From NCBI GenBank assembly GCA_020344415.1, contig CP070825.1:3463721-3527720 (forward strand): a stretch of 64,000 nucleotides of DNA, in the 5' to 3' direction. The notes beneath the pieces were generated by a model, which saw only the letters and a list, made by a program, of their open reading frames with translations, ran no database searches and was not told the origin of the DNA. The position numbers were made by a program, and so were the translations under genes. The first letter of the stretch is position 1, and each line of letters opens with the position of its first letter. Below, in pieces: positions 8,020 to 18,300 of the stretch. Source of the stretch: Candidatus Aminicenantota bacterium. Its GTDB lineage: Bacteria > Acidobacteriota > Aminicenantia > Aminicenantales > Aminicenantaceae.

Positions 8020-9224
8020 GAAAAACTATGAAGGCAAAGATTGCGTTAGGCGTGTGCTCCTCTATCAGCATCTATAAAGCCTGTGAAATAATCCGTCTCT
8101 TCCAAAAGAAAAAGTACCAAGTTCAAGTCATCATGACCAAAAATGCCTCACGCCTCGTTTCTCCTCTGCTTTTCAGTTCTCTCTCGGGTCAAAATGTCCT
8201 TATAGATCCTTTTGAGGAGGAGCATTCTGAGAAAATCGCCCATGTAAACCTGTCCAGAGAAATATCTCTTCTCGTTGTTGCGCCGTGTACAGCGAACATG
8301 ATAGGAAAATTTGCTTCTGGTGTTGCTGACGATTTTTTGTCCACTTTTTATTTAACTGTCAAATGTCCTGTGATTGTAGCTCCGGCCATGAATGAGGCTA
8401 TGTATCTCCATCATCAGACTCAACTGAATATGAAGAAACTCCAAATCCTGGGAGTGAAATTTGTTGAGCCTGAAGAAGGATATCTGGCCTGCCAGGAAGA
8501 GGGATGGGGCAGGCTGGCAGCCCCAGAAAAAATTGTAGAGGCAGCATTGAGATTGATCCAAAGAAGCGAAAGTTTAAAGGGCAAAACCGTTTTAGTCACA
8601 GCCGGTCCTACCCGCGAATTCCTGGATCCGGTCCGTTTTCTTAGCAATCGTTCTTCAGGGAAAATGGGCTACGAGATTGCAGAGGAAGCTCTCAGGAGGG
8701 GAGCTCGGGTAATTCTCATCTCCGGGCCCACTCATATTTTCCCTCCTCAAAGAGTTGAATTCAGGCAGGTCCAGACAGCACAGGAAATGGAGAAGGAGGT
8801 CGTTAAGAACTACCCAAAGGCTGATATCGTTATCATGGCTGCCGCTGTTTCAAATTTCAAGTTTGCGCGGATGCTCCCCCAGAAAATCAAAAAACAAGAA
8901 TTCGAAGAAAAGGTAAAACTTGCGCCGACACAGGATATTTTGAAGAAGCTAGGCAAAAAGAAGGGTAAAAAAGTTCTTGTTGGCTTCGCTGCTGAGACAG
9001 AAAATGTTGTGGATAATGCAATCAGGAAGATCAAGGAGAAGAACCTTGACCTGATCGTAGCCAACGATGTCTCAGCAGAGGGAATTGGATTTGAATCGGA
9101 TTTGAATCAAGTGAGTATTGTTTTCCCAGATGGCAGAGTCGTTCCCACAGAGAAGAGAAGCAAACTGGAAATAAGTCAGAGAGTCCTGGATACAATAGAG
9201 GGTATCATTGGAAAAAAGAGCTGA
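8016..9224 (+). CDS. coaBC: Bifunctional phosphopantothenoylcysteine decarboxylase / phosphopantothenate-cysteine ligase
   Basis: A 402-residue fusion of the two coenzyme A steps. The N-terminal flavoprotein CoaC half contains the active His (H76 in AHVNLS), the PAMN motif (ending N126) and the Cys loop LACQEEGWGRL (C159). The C-terminal CoaB half starts near residue 188 with VTAGPTREFLDPVRFLSNRSSG and includes the ANDV motif. The product is 4'-phosphopantetheine, the substrate of CoaD, which is encoded on the opposite strand at 21207. It overlaps gmk by four and udg by 17 bases. All catalytic motifs are intact. Confidence 0.97.
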   Translation: MRKTMKAKIALGVCSSISIYKACEIIRLFQKKKYQVQVIMTKNASRLVSPLLFSSLSGQNVLIDPFEEEHSEKIAHVNLSREISLLVVAPCTANMIGKFASGVADDFLSTFYLTVKCPVIVAPAMNEAMYLHHQTQLNMKKLQILGVKFVEPEEGYLACQEEGWGRLAAPEKIVEAALRLIQRSESLKGKTVLVTAGPTREFLDPVRFLSNRSSGKMGYEIAEEALRRGARVILISGPTHIFPPQRVEFRQVQTAQEMEKEVVKNYPKADIVIMAAAVSNFKFARMLPQKIKKQEFEEKVKLAPTQDILKKLGKKKGKKVLVGFAAETENVVDNAIRKIKEKNLDLIVANDVSAEGIGFESDLNQVSIVFPDGRVVPTEKRSKLEISQRVLDTIEGIIGKKS

Positions 9225-9867
9225 AAAACTCATCGCAGGCCTGGAGGAGAGATTAAGGTTTTTTTCTCAGATTGGAATTGATTTCGTTTCCATGTCCAAT
9301 TCAAAAGATATCAGCTTCCATTCGCTTGAGGAGAGAGTCCTGAAATGTCAAGAATGTGAGCTTTCCCAGGGGAGGACAAATGCTGTTCCCGGAGAAGGAA
9401 GCCTAAAGACTGAGCTCATGTTTGTCGGGGAGGCGCCCGGCCGTGATGAAGACATTCAGGGCAGGCCTTTCGTGGGAAGAGCAGGTCAGCTTCTCACTAA
9501 AATCATCGGTGCTATGGAATTTGATAGAAAAGATGTTTATATCACTAATGTCGTCAAGTGCAGGCCTCCTGACAACAGGAATCCTCACAAAGAGGAAATC
9601 GAAACTTGCAAAAATTATCTCCTCGAACAGATAGATATGATAAAGCCCAGGGCCATTGTTGCTTTAGGCAAAGTGGCTGCGGATTTCTTCATTCACAGCA
9701 GTCAAGGAATGACAGCCTTAAGAGGCAATTTTCATAAGTTCCAAGATGTCCAGGTGATGCCGACTTTCCATCCATCTTACCTCATTAGAAACGAAGGTAA
9801 TAAAAGTATCAAGAAAATGGTCTGGGAAGACATGAAAAAAGTGATGGCCTTCCTGGGCAAAAAATGA
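9208..9867 (+). CDS. udg: Uracil-DNA glycosylase, family 4 (Fe-S)
   Basis: A 219-residue enzyme that removes uracil from DNA. The family 4/5 active-site motif GEAPGRDEDIQGRPFVGRAG and the HPSYL motif near the C-terminus are clear. Cys residues in KCQECEL, VVKCRPP and ETCKNYL match the 4Fe-4S ligands of this family. About 45 extra residues precede the catalytic domain. The TTG start at 9208 lies within the last codons of coaBC with AGAGGG upstream; a later start is possible. The stop overlaps the priA ATG. Confidence 0.93.
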   Translation: MEKRAEKLIAGLEERLRFFSQIGIDFVSMSNSKDISFHSLEERVLKCQECELSQGRTNAVPGEGSLKTELMFVGEAPGRDEDIQGRPFVGRAGQLLTKIIGAMEFDRKDVYITNVVKCRPPDNRNPHKEEIETCKNYLLEQIDMIKPRAIVALGKVAADFFIHSSQGMTALRGNFHKFQDVQVMPTFHPSYLIRNEGNKSIKKMVWEDMKKVMAFLGKK

Positions 9868-12014
9868 CTTTATACGCTGAAATAACCCTTCCCCTTCCAC
9901 TTGGCCAGACCTTTTCCTACCTGGTACCTGATTCGTATCGGGAAAATGTAAAAATTGGAACTAGAGTCCTTGTCCCTTTCCATAAGAGGCTGTTGACTGG
10001 CTTTATCGTTGACCTTAAAAAAAGAAGAAAAACTCGAGACCTTAAACTCAAGGAAATTCTTGAAATCCTGGATGAAAATCCTATTTTTTCTCCGTCTTTC
10101 CTTTCTTTCACCAAAAGCCTCAGCGATTATTATTACTCATCGTGGGGAGAGCTTCTTCAGTCATCAGTTCCTCCCTCCTTTATCATAAAAAGCAAAAAAA
10201 GGATCTCTATCTCTGAAAATGGAAAGAAAGCCATAAAGAACGAAGATACTCCAAAGGAGGAAAGAGAACTTTTAGGTCTTCTTCAGAAAAAATCCTACAG
10301 TGATCTTTTCCTGAAAAGGAAGTTCAAGAATAAGAACATCTCTTATCTTCTTTCTCGATTAGAGACAAAAAGATTGATACACATCCAGAGTGACATCAAG
10401 AAGGTAAAGAGAAGGAAGAGAGCCACATCCCCGCTGGCTCAGACCCAGCTTGAGATTGATTTCTCAATGGATACGCAATCTCTCCAGATCGCAAATAAGA
10501 TTATTGAGGAAATAGGGAAGCAGGCCTTTTCGCCATTTTTTCTGTATGGCTCCTCAAAGAAAAGAGAGTCGGTTTACTTTTATTTAATAAAAAGGATTTT
10601 GGCAGACGGAAAGAAAGTTCTGTTTTTGGTCCCGGAGATTGCCCTGACCCAGAGCCTGAGGGAAAAGTTTGAGAGAAAACTGGGGGAAAAAGTGGCGCTT
10701 TTTCACAGCCGCCTTTCCGAAAGCAGAAGGGAGCTTGAATGGCAAAGGATAAAAGAGGGAGAGGCGGATGTGGTGGTTGGTCCTCGCTCTGCTCTTTTCT
10801 CTCCGCTTGAGGATTTGGGATTGATCATAGTCGATGAGGAACAGGATGACTCATACTACCAGCAGGAAAGCCCTAGCTATGACGCCAGAAACGGCGCCAG
10901 GCTTAGAGCAAAGCAAGAAAAAGCTGTTTTGGTCTATGGTTCCTCTGTTCCTTCTGTTGAGGCTTTTTACAGGGCGAAAAAGAAAGGCTATCTATTGCAG
11001 TTAGAGGATGGAAAGAGAAAAAACATGATAGAAATTCTTGATGAGAGGCAAGAAAGAAGGTTGATCTCCCGAAGGCTCGAGGAAAGGATTCGAGGAAGAT
11101 TGAAAAAGAAAGAGCCGGTTTTAATCTTCTTCAACCGCAGGGGATTTGCTTCCTTTCTCCTCTGTTCAAGATGCAATTACATCCCCCGCTGCATTCGCTG
11201 CGATATCGCCCTAACTTATCACAAGAGAGAGGAGAAACTCATTTGTCATTACTGTGATTATTCAATTGCAAGAAGGGATGACTGTCCAGAATGCGGGAGC
11301 CGGATCGTCCAAAAGAGAGGAGTGGGAATCGAGGCTGTTGAGGAAGAATTGAGAAAGATTTTCCCTCTAGGCCGCATAGCCTGCTTTGATACAGACGTTG
11401 TTAAAGGCAGGGAAGTCGAGGAGAAAATTCTCGGCAGCTTCCAAAAGGGGGAAATCGATATATTGATCGGAACTCAGCTCTTGGCTCATCAATCGGATTT
11501 ACCTCAGGTCTCCTTAGTTGTCGTTCTCCATCCAGAGACAATTCTTGCTCTGTCGGATTATAGAGCCTCTCAAAGAACTTTCCAGACATTAAACCAGATG
11601 ATGAAGTCACTTCTGAATGACAAAAAAGCAGAGGCAGTTATCCAGACTGCACTCCCTAATCATTTCAGTATCCGCTGTGGTGTCCTCCAGGATTATCTCT
11701 CTTTTTATGGACAGGAAATCAAGTTCCGCCGCCTCATGAATTACCCGCCTTTTTCCCATATCGTTGAAATAGTTTTCCAGGGAGAGAATCTTAGAACTGT
11801 TGCCCGGGAATCAAGGGGATTTTCAGCTAGAATAAGGAAAGATGCTGGGGATGTCGAGATTCTAGGCCCGGCTTTGGCACCAGTGGCAAGGGTGAGAGCG
11901 AGGAGCCGGGTTCAAGTTATTTTAAAAGCGCGTAAAAGAAAAAAGCTGGATGTGATTCTGAAAGGCTCCCTCGGCTCGATCAAATTGAGGAAGTCAATCT
12001 TGGTTTACGATTGA
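9864..12014 (+). CDS. priA: PriA-like primosomal protein with degenerate helicase motifs
   Basis: A 716-residue protein collinear with PriA: N-terminal DNA-binding domain (AEITLPLPLGQTFSYLVP), helicase lobes, and two zinc-binding Cys clusters starting at C434 (CSRC, CIRC, CHYC, CPEC). The NRRGFASFLLC block is also conserved. The ATPase motifs are lost. Walker A reads YGSSKKRESVY near residue 228, DEEH is DEEQ (324-327), the SAT motif is SSV, the GTQM-KG-H motif reads GTQLLAHQSDL, and the AGRAGR arginine-finger motif is absent. It probably keeps a structural replication-restart role but not helicase activity. It ends the plus-strand operon 14-35 bases before a strong terminator. Confidence 0.88.
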   Translation: MTLYAEITLPLPLGQTFSYLVPDSYRENVKIGTRVLVPFHKRLLTGFIVDLKKRRKTRDLKLKEILEILDENPIFSPSFLSFTKSLSDYYYSSWGELLQSSVPPSFIIKSKKRISISENGKKAIKNEDTPKEERELLGLLQKKSYSDLFLKRKFKNKNISYLLSRLETKRLIHIQSDIKKVKRRKRATSPLAQTQLEIDFSMDTQSLQIANKIIEEIGKQAFSPFFLYGSSKKRESVYFYLIKRILADGKKVLFLVPEIALTQSLREKFERKLGEKVALFHSRLSESRRELEWQRIKEGEADVVVGPRSALFSPLEDLGLIIVDEEQDDSYYQQESPSYDARNGARLRAKQEKAVLVYGSSVPSVEAFYRAKKKGYLLQLEDGKRKNMIEILDERQERRLISRRLEERIRGRLKKKEPVLIFFNRRGFASFLLCSRCNYIPRCIRCDIALTYHKREEKLICHYCDYSIARRDDCPECGSRIVQKRGVGIEAVEEELRKIFPLGRIACFDTDVVKGREVEEKILGSFQKGEIDILIGTQLLAHQSDLPQVSLVVVLHPETILALSDYRASQRTFQTLNQMMKSLLNDKKAEAVIQTALPNHFSIRCGVLQDYLSFYGQEIKFRRLMNYPPFSHIVEIVFQGENLRTVARESRGFSARIRKDAGDVEILGPALAPVARVRARSRVQVILKARKRKKLDVILKGSLGSIKLRKSILVYD

Positions 12015-12055
12015 GAGGACCGGGCAAGCGGGCTGCTTGTCCGGTCCTCTTTCTA
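12015..12055. terminator. Bidirectional rho-independent terminator between priA and the Ig-repeat gene
   Basis: Arms 12015-12029 and 12035-12049 pair over 15 bp (one G-T) around a 5-base loop, starting immediately after the priA stop and followed by TTTCTATT. It separates two convergent operons. Confidence 0.88.
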
Positions 12056-12077
12056 TTCGCGTGGTATTTCAGCAACC

Positions 12078-14753
12078 TCAGGTTTTATTTATAATAATTG
12101 GAATCTTTGCGGTTACGGTAGTGCTGCCACCCACTGTTACTGTAGCTTGAATGTAGACAGTGGTATAGGAACCCGACGCTACATCATTCAGCTCTCCGGT
12201 AATGGGAGTGTAATAGATTGTCGTTGCAGTACCGGTTGCATCTGTCGTTTTGTATACTACTTGCTCGTTACTGTCGAAATAGCCTCTATAAATTTGTGTG
12301 CCCGCGGAATCGACGATCTCAAACTTGACTTGCCAGCCTGAGAGAGCCGTTCCATCTGTAGTCTTCAAAGAGGCTGTAATGGTTGATGTTTGGCGAGCTG
12401 CTGTGGCAGTAAACACAGTGGTGCTGGCAGCTATGTTGAGGTCTAATGCAGTGGCATCTCGGATAATGCTAATGGCTACTGTGTCAGTCGCAGTCGAGTC
12501 TCCTTGTAAGCCTGCGTTTGCCTTTATGTACACCGTAGTGTTTGCTGTTATTTCCTCAGCAGTAGGTCCGTTATAAGTAACCGTTGCTACCCCGGATGAG
12601 TTTGTATTTGTTGTTATTACTGTCACATTTCCTGTGAAATAGCCGATGTCAAGTCTTGCATCAGATGCGTCGACAACCTCAAACGTAACAGGCGTGTTGG
12701 CTTGGACGATTCCATCTACAGTCATTAATGTGGCCGATATCGTTGATGTGTCACGACTTGCTGTTCCAGCATCTAGAACATTTGGATTAGCGGATACGCT
12801 GATTGAATATTGAACGAGATCTCGAATAATGCTGATGGAACATATGTCGGTTACTGCGGCATCTTGTTCCACAGCAGCGCTTGCCTTAATGTAGGCAGTT
12901 GTGCTTGCAGCAATCTCATCAGCCAGAGGTCCGTAATAGGTGACCGTTACTTGGCCGTTTGCGTCTGTAGTTTTTGATGCGACTGACTCATTGCCCTCGA
13001 AATAGCCGATGTTGGCCTGGGTCGTTCCTGCAGAATCGCTGTAAATCCCGAAGATAACCGTCTTGTCAGCCAAGGGCGCTCCGCCTACTGTCGTTAAAGT
13101 GGCTGTGATTTCTGATGTTTCACGGCTGTCTCCGGCATATAATGTATTAGGATCAGCAGACACATTGAGAGTGGCACCAGTAATTTCTCGAATAATAGTG
13201 ATCAAAGCCATTGTTGCAGTGATAGATTCTGTTCCTTCACTGGAAACAGAGGCTTTAATATTGACTTTTGTGTTAGCCGTTATCTCTGTAGCAAGTGGCC
13301 CATGATATTTAACCTCTGCCATGCCGCGTTCATCGGTTTCTACCGATTTGATCAATTCGTTACCTTCGAAATAGCCCGTATTAACTTTAGTGGTCCCTGC
13401 TTCATCGTATATCTCAAAATAGATAACCCTGTTGATCAGAGGAGTGCCTTCTGCGGTCTTAAGGGTGGCTCTTATGAGTGATTCATCACGCTCATCACTG
13501 GCATATATGACGTCGGGAGTCGCAGATACATCAAGTGTAATGGATGTCACATCTCTGATGATGGAGATGGCAGCCGTATCAGAGAGAGCCGTATCTCCGT
13601 CGCTGAGAGTATGGGCTTTAATATAGACAGTTGTGTTTGCAGTTATCTCTTGATCAATGGGTCCATAATATGTGACCGTTGCAGTGCCGTTTGCGTCAGT
13701 TAATACTGACTTGACTGACTGCATATCGTCGAAATAGCCTAACTCGAGCTTGGCTCCGGTGTCGTCGGTAATCTCGAAGTGAATCGTCTTATTAGCCAGA
13801 GGAGTTCCCTCTATGGTTTTTAAAGTGGCTGTGATGGTTGATATCTCACGGTTTACTCCGGCAAACAGCGCATTGGGATTGGCGGACACGTCGAGTACTT
13901 GTTCGATGTAGCTGAGAAGGATGTGAATGGGAGTTTCATCATAGACAGAAGAGGCCTCCCAGTCGACGCTGGCACGAATATAGACAGTTGTGTTTTCAGT
14001 TATGCTTTGAGCCGCCAGGTCTGAGGCAAGAGGTCCATAATATTCGACTGTCGCATTGCCATTTGCGTCTGTGGATTTTGTTTTGAATAAATCGTTGCCC
14101 TCGAAGCCTCCTAGGTTAACTTTGGATCCAGTGTCATCGACAATCTCGAATAGAATGCTCTCATTGGCTAGAGCGGTTCCCGCGGCTGTCTGTAAAGTAG
14201 CTGTTATGGTTGCCTGTTCCCTGGTAGTTCCGGCATATACAGAGTTGGGTTGGGCGGATACTGCGATTTTCAAGTTTTTAACATCTCGAACGATGCTAAT
14301 AATCGCACTATCTGAGATAAATTGTTTTCCATCCCAGGCGACTTTGGCACGAATATAGACTGCGGTATCAGAGGTCAGGTCTGAGGCAAGAGGTCCGTAA
14401 TAGTTGACCGTTGCATTGCCGCTTGAATCGGTCGTTTTTGATTTAACCGATTCGTTACCTTCGAAATAGCCAAGGTTTAATTTGTATCCCAGACTGTCGG
14501 TAATCTCAAAATGAACGGTCTTATTAGCTAGAGGAACTCCATCGTATTTTTTCAAAGAGGCGGTTATGGTTGATGATTTATTGGTTGTTCCGGCATGCAA
14601 TACGTTGGGACTTGCGGTCAATTTCAAAACAACCGCAATAGAAGAAGGGCCGAAGGGAGAAGGTTCCTCTACGCCTTTTCTTTTGCAATATCCTAGAAGG
14701 ATCAGTGCAAATGCTAAGGAGAAAACGATTATAGAATTAATTTTCGTCTTCAT
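12078..14753 (-). CDS. Secreted protein with seven tandem Ig-like (Big_1/invasin-type) repeats
   Basis: About 891 residues. After an N-terminal signal sequence ending in a Cys (LILLGYC, an imperfect lipobox) come seven tandem repeats of roughly 115-120 residues. Each begins with a pattern like LxVSANPNxLYAG, continues with STITATLKT-x-GTPLANKT and GYFEGN, then TDANGxATVTYYGP, and closes with SIIRD. This matches bacterial Ig-like domains of invasin/intimin type, usually found in surface adhesins. I prefer the second ATG (14753), because AAGGA is well spaced for it, over the ATG at 14762, which abuts the upstream stop. It is the last gene of the pil operon. Confidence 0.85.
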   Translation of the reverse strand: MKTKINSIIVFSLAFALILLGYCKRKGVEEPSPFGPSSIAVVLKLTASPNVLHAGTTNKSSTITASLKKYDGVPLANKTVHFEITDSLGYKLNLGYFEGNESVKSKTTDSSGNATVNYYGPLASDLTSDTAVYIRAKVAWDGKQFISDSAIISIVRDVKNLKIAVSAQPNSVYAGTTREQATITATLQTAAGTALANESILFEIVDDTGSKVNLGGFEGNDLFKTKSTDANGNATVEYYGPLASDLAAQSITENTTVYIRASVDWEASSVYDETPIHILLSYIEQVLDVSANPNALFAGVNREISTITATLKTIEGTPLANKTIHFEITDDTGAKLELGYFDDMQSVKSVLTDANGTATVTYYGPIDQEITANTTVYIKAHTLSDGDTALSDTAAISIIRDVTSITLDVSATPDVIYASDERDESLIRATLKTAEGTPLINRVIYFEIYDEAGTTKVNTGYFEGNELIKSVETDERGMAEVKYHGPLATEITANTKVNIKASVSSEGTESITATMALITIIREITGATLNVSADPNTLYAGDSRETSEITATLTTVGGAPLADKTVIFGIYSDSAGTTQANIGYFEGNESVASKTTDANGQVTVTYYGPLADEIAASTTAYIKASAAVEQDAAVTDICSISIIRDLVQYSISVSANPNVLDAGTASRDTSTISATLMTVDGIVQANTPVTFEVVDASDARLDIGYFTGNVTVITTNTNSSGVATVTYNGPTAEEITANTTVYIKANAGLQGDSTATDTVAISIIRDATALDLNIAASTTVFTATAARQTSTITASLKTTDGTALSGWQVKFEIVDSAGTQIYRGYFDSNEQVVYKTTDATGTATTIYYTPITGELNDVASGSYTTVYIQATVTVGGSTTVTAKIPIIINKT

Positions 14754-14764
14754 TTTATTCATCC

Positions 14765-15370
14765 TTAATTATCGGTATAGTTGGCAAAGAAAATATTTAG
14801 ATAGCCCGTGGCTTTGACTTTATTGTTAGCCAAGTCCTGGCCGTAAAAATCCACTTTGGCTGTGACCTGTAAGACGCCTTCCTCTGTGCCGCTGACCAGG
14901 TTGATCAAAGGCGGTTCGATCTTGGCCACTTCTCTGACAATAATAAAAGCGATAGTGGCAGTTGAGCCAACGTCTATTAAAACGGAGAGAGAACCTTCAA
15001 ATGAATAGGGAATATCCACCCCAGGAGTATTATGACCATCAGACCTCGAGTAAGATACAACGTAGCGGTTGATGGTTATGCTGTTGTACTGCGACGCTTC
15101 AGCTATAGGGCTTGGGTCCAGCAATGATACTTTGAGGGCAGCTGAGGCTGAATCAGCTGTAATATAAGGTTGACCGGTCTGTTCGTCGAGTCTCTGCACA
15201 TCTGATTGGAGATAGTTCACAACATTGCCGTCAATATCCGTTCCGGTTATGTTTTGCACAACTAGAAGACTGTCAGACTCAGTTTCATTTTCCAGAGGAT
15301 TGCACGAGAAAAGAAGGAAAATGCATGAGAGAATGGCCGTTATTTTCAATGGATTTTTTGCTTTTTTCAT
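14765..15370 (-). CDS. Lipoprotein downstream of pilQ, unknown function
   Basis: A 201-residue protein with a good lipobox (FLLFSC at about residues 18-23) and an AGGA ribosome binding site. The mature chain is beta-rich, with alternating hydrophobic strands such as LSVLIDVGSTATIAFIIVRE and GVLQVTAKVDFYGQD, suggesting an Ig-like or other sandwich domain. It lies between pilQ (10 bases away) and the seven-repeat Ig-like protein (essentially abutting), so it may be a surface or periplasmic partner of that protein or of the pilus. The family is not recognised. Confidence 0.78.
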   Translation of the reverse strand: MKKAKNPLKITAILSCIFLLFSCNPLENETESDSLLVVQNITGTDIDGNVVNYLQSDVQRLDEQTGQPYITADSASAALKVSLLDPSPIAEASQYNSITINRYVVSYSRSDGHNTPGVDIPYSFEGSLSVLIDVGSTATIAFIIVREVAKIEPPLINLVSGTEEGVLQVTAKVDFYGQDLANNKVKATGYLNIFFANYTDN

Positions 15371-15380
15371 TTTTTACATC

Positions 15381-18300
15381 CTATAATCGAGTTATTCTGG
15401 GAGTTATGAAAATAAGCAATTCTCGATTTTGCCGTGTTCGAGCAAAATTTTTGAAAAGAGCCCCCAGAATAGGTATTTTATGCAGAAAAGGCACTTTTTC
15501 TCGAGTAATGGAATCTTCTGTTCTGTAGATTCCTCCGATAACTGTTGTCCCTCCATCTGCAACCATTACAGTCATAGAAGCGCTTTGGGTGATTAACGGA
15601 GGGATTCCATTGACGAGGTTGGCGAAGTCTGCAGCGTTGTTCCTGATATCGACGTCAATGATTATCGTCCCTTCAGCCGTTATTTGAGGCGTGGCCCTGA
15701 GTTCTAAGGCTGCATTCTGGTATCTAACAGTTGTCGTAAAATTGGCTACGGTCTGGACAGGGATTTGTCTTCCCTGGATGATTTCTGCTTCCTTGTTATT
15801 CTGGGTCGTTATCCTTGGACAGGAGATGATTCGGCCTTCACCTGAGCTTTCCAAGGCAGAGAGGGCCATATCCAGCCTGAACGTATCCAGCACATTGCCA
15901 AAGGAAATTCCTAATGCTGTATTAAATGATGGAGCAGGAAGGTTAATGGCATAGCCTCCCAGAGGACCGGATATCCCTCTAGTTACTGTTCCTTGAGGAA
16001 TGAGCGCTCCATCCGCCAATATCTTGTGCGGAAATTGAAGGGATGTCTGGTTTCCATAGAAGGGATCCGAAATCCCCCGGAATCCCCACTGGATACCGAG
16101 GTTTCGGACAAAGGTGGCCGTGGCCTCAACGATCCTGGCTTCGATGGTAACTTGGGGAGTTGGAGTATCAAACACGGATATGAGGCTTTCCATAAGTTCG
16201 ATCTTGGTTCTCACGTCAGTAATAATCAGGGTGTTTGTACGGGTGTCGGAGATTATTTCTCCGCGCTGAGAGATTCTTGTCCTGAGCAGATTTTGAACTT
16301 CACTGACTTTTGAATAGGAAAGCCTGAATGTCCTGACAATAAGAGGCTCTGCCAGCTCTTCGCTTTGCCTGAGTCTGTTCAGTTCCTCTCTTTCTCTAGT
16401 AATAGTTCCAACAGGGGCAATCCGAAGAACGTTCCCTTCAATGGTTTTTCCCATCTTGTTGATTTTAAGAATGAGATCCAGCGCCTGATCCCACGGGACA
16501 TCTTTGAGGTCACAGGTGACTGTTCCTCTTACTTCAGGATCGAAAACCGTGTTTAACCCTGCGATCTCTCCAATGGAAAGAATAACATCCCGCAGGTCCG
16601 CATCTTTAACCCTGAGATCCATGATGGTCCCTTCGAACTTTTGTTCTTCCTCAGCGATGGTTCTCGGTCTGAACTGTTGTTGTTGAGCTTGATTTGGGAC
16701 CGGAGGAGTGCTTTTTGATCTAGAGTCCTCGGTTTTTTCGGTCGTTTCTGGGGGTCTCTGCAGAGTTTTTGGAAGGACGATAGTTTCCTCCGGCTGTTTC
16801 TCCTTTTGTGCGCCCTTGATCGATTTCTGGGAGGGCTTTTCTTGAGCCTCTTTATCTTTTTTAGCTTTAACAGGTTGTTCGGTCTTAACCGCCTTTTGCG
16901 GTGCGGTTTCCTTTGCGAGTTTTGTTTCTTTTATTTCTTTTGTTTCTGCCTTCTTTACTGACTCTTTAGATTCTTCCGGTTCAATTTTAACCGGTTTTTG
17001 TAGAGTTGGTTTTGATCCTATTGTTTGTTTTAGCTCTGTCTTCTTTAAAGTTTCACTGAGTTCTTTATCCTTGTCTTTTTGTATGCTTTTAGAAGCTTCT
17101 TGCTGAGTCTTCGATGCTTCTTTGGCTGGTTTTTCTTCAGGCTTTACTGGAGTTTCTTTCGGTTCTTTAACCTTTGGTTCGCTTTTAACCGCTTCTTGAG
17201 ATATTTTTTCTATGACTTGTTTTGTCTCTGGCTTTATTGGCGTTCCTTTGAGCTCTTTATCCTTATCCTTCTGCACGCTTATCGCAGGTTTCTGTTTTGT
17301 TGTTTCTTCGACTTTTTTAACTTCCGGTTTTACTGAAGTTGATTTCTGTTCTTTTTCTTTTGGTTCACTTTTAACCGCTTTTTGAGAGATCTTTTCTATA
17401 ACCTGCTCTGTCTTTGGTTTAACCGGTACAGGCTTTTCTTTTATTTTTTTATCTTTTTGTTCGCCCTTACTCTTAACCGACGCTTTGGGCGTTGTTTCTT
17501 TGGTTTGCTTTGCTTCAGGCGTTTTTATTGCATCTTTTGGCTCTTTTTGTGTCCTTTTTTCAAACTCTTTCAGGATTTTTTCGATGGTCCGGGTTTTCGT
17601 TTGTTCAGATTCTGTCTTTTTTGGAGCAGGAGTTTGGGATTTAGGCAGGGCTAAAGATGCTTGGTCTTTAAAGAAAGAGATTGTTAGTTCACCTTTTGCT
17701 GAGTTTAAGGCGTAATGCTTGGCTTCCTTGAGGTCGAATACTATCCGAGTGATCGTGTTCGGGTTGGAATATTGAAATTGCGCCGCCCTTACTTTTTCAA
17801 CGCCTAGTTTTTTAATTGGGCGGACAAAGGTTGAATTGGAATATAAAGTATCGAAGAGATCCACGACTAATCGCAGAGGATTATCGAGAGCAAATACATT
17901 GGAAACAACATCGCTGCTTAATTTTGCGGTGATGTTAACTCTGTCTTTTGTTTCTGAGACATCTATTCTATCAAGAGAGATTTTCTCTTTTGGTTTCTTT
18001 TCAAGTTCTTTTTTGGTCTCAGAGTCAAAAACATAGTCTTTGAGAGCCCTTTGGATTTTGGTCAATTCAACTACGGTAGATTTATGGTTGGTGATGATTC
18101 GGTAGGGAACTGGTTCCTTCAAGTTTATTAGGAAGCGGATTTTATTGGCTCCCGTTTTTTCTATTTTCATGTCCGCAATAAGAGAAGATCCTTTTCGGGT
18201 AAATTGAGGCTTCTTGGCTATCTTTACATTATTCAGCTCGACAACAATTGTGGAGGGAGTATCTTTTGAGTAGTATGTTTTGGGTTCAGGAAGAGGTGAA

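Noticed and set aside
17079-17715. Plus-strand frames rich in Phe/Leu/Arg opposite pilQ
   Set aside because: They are the antisense of the Lys/Glu-rich PilQ linker; composition explains the open frames.
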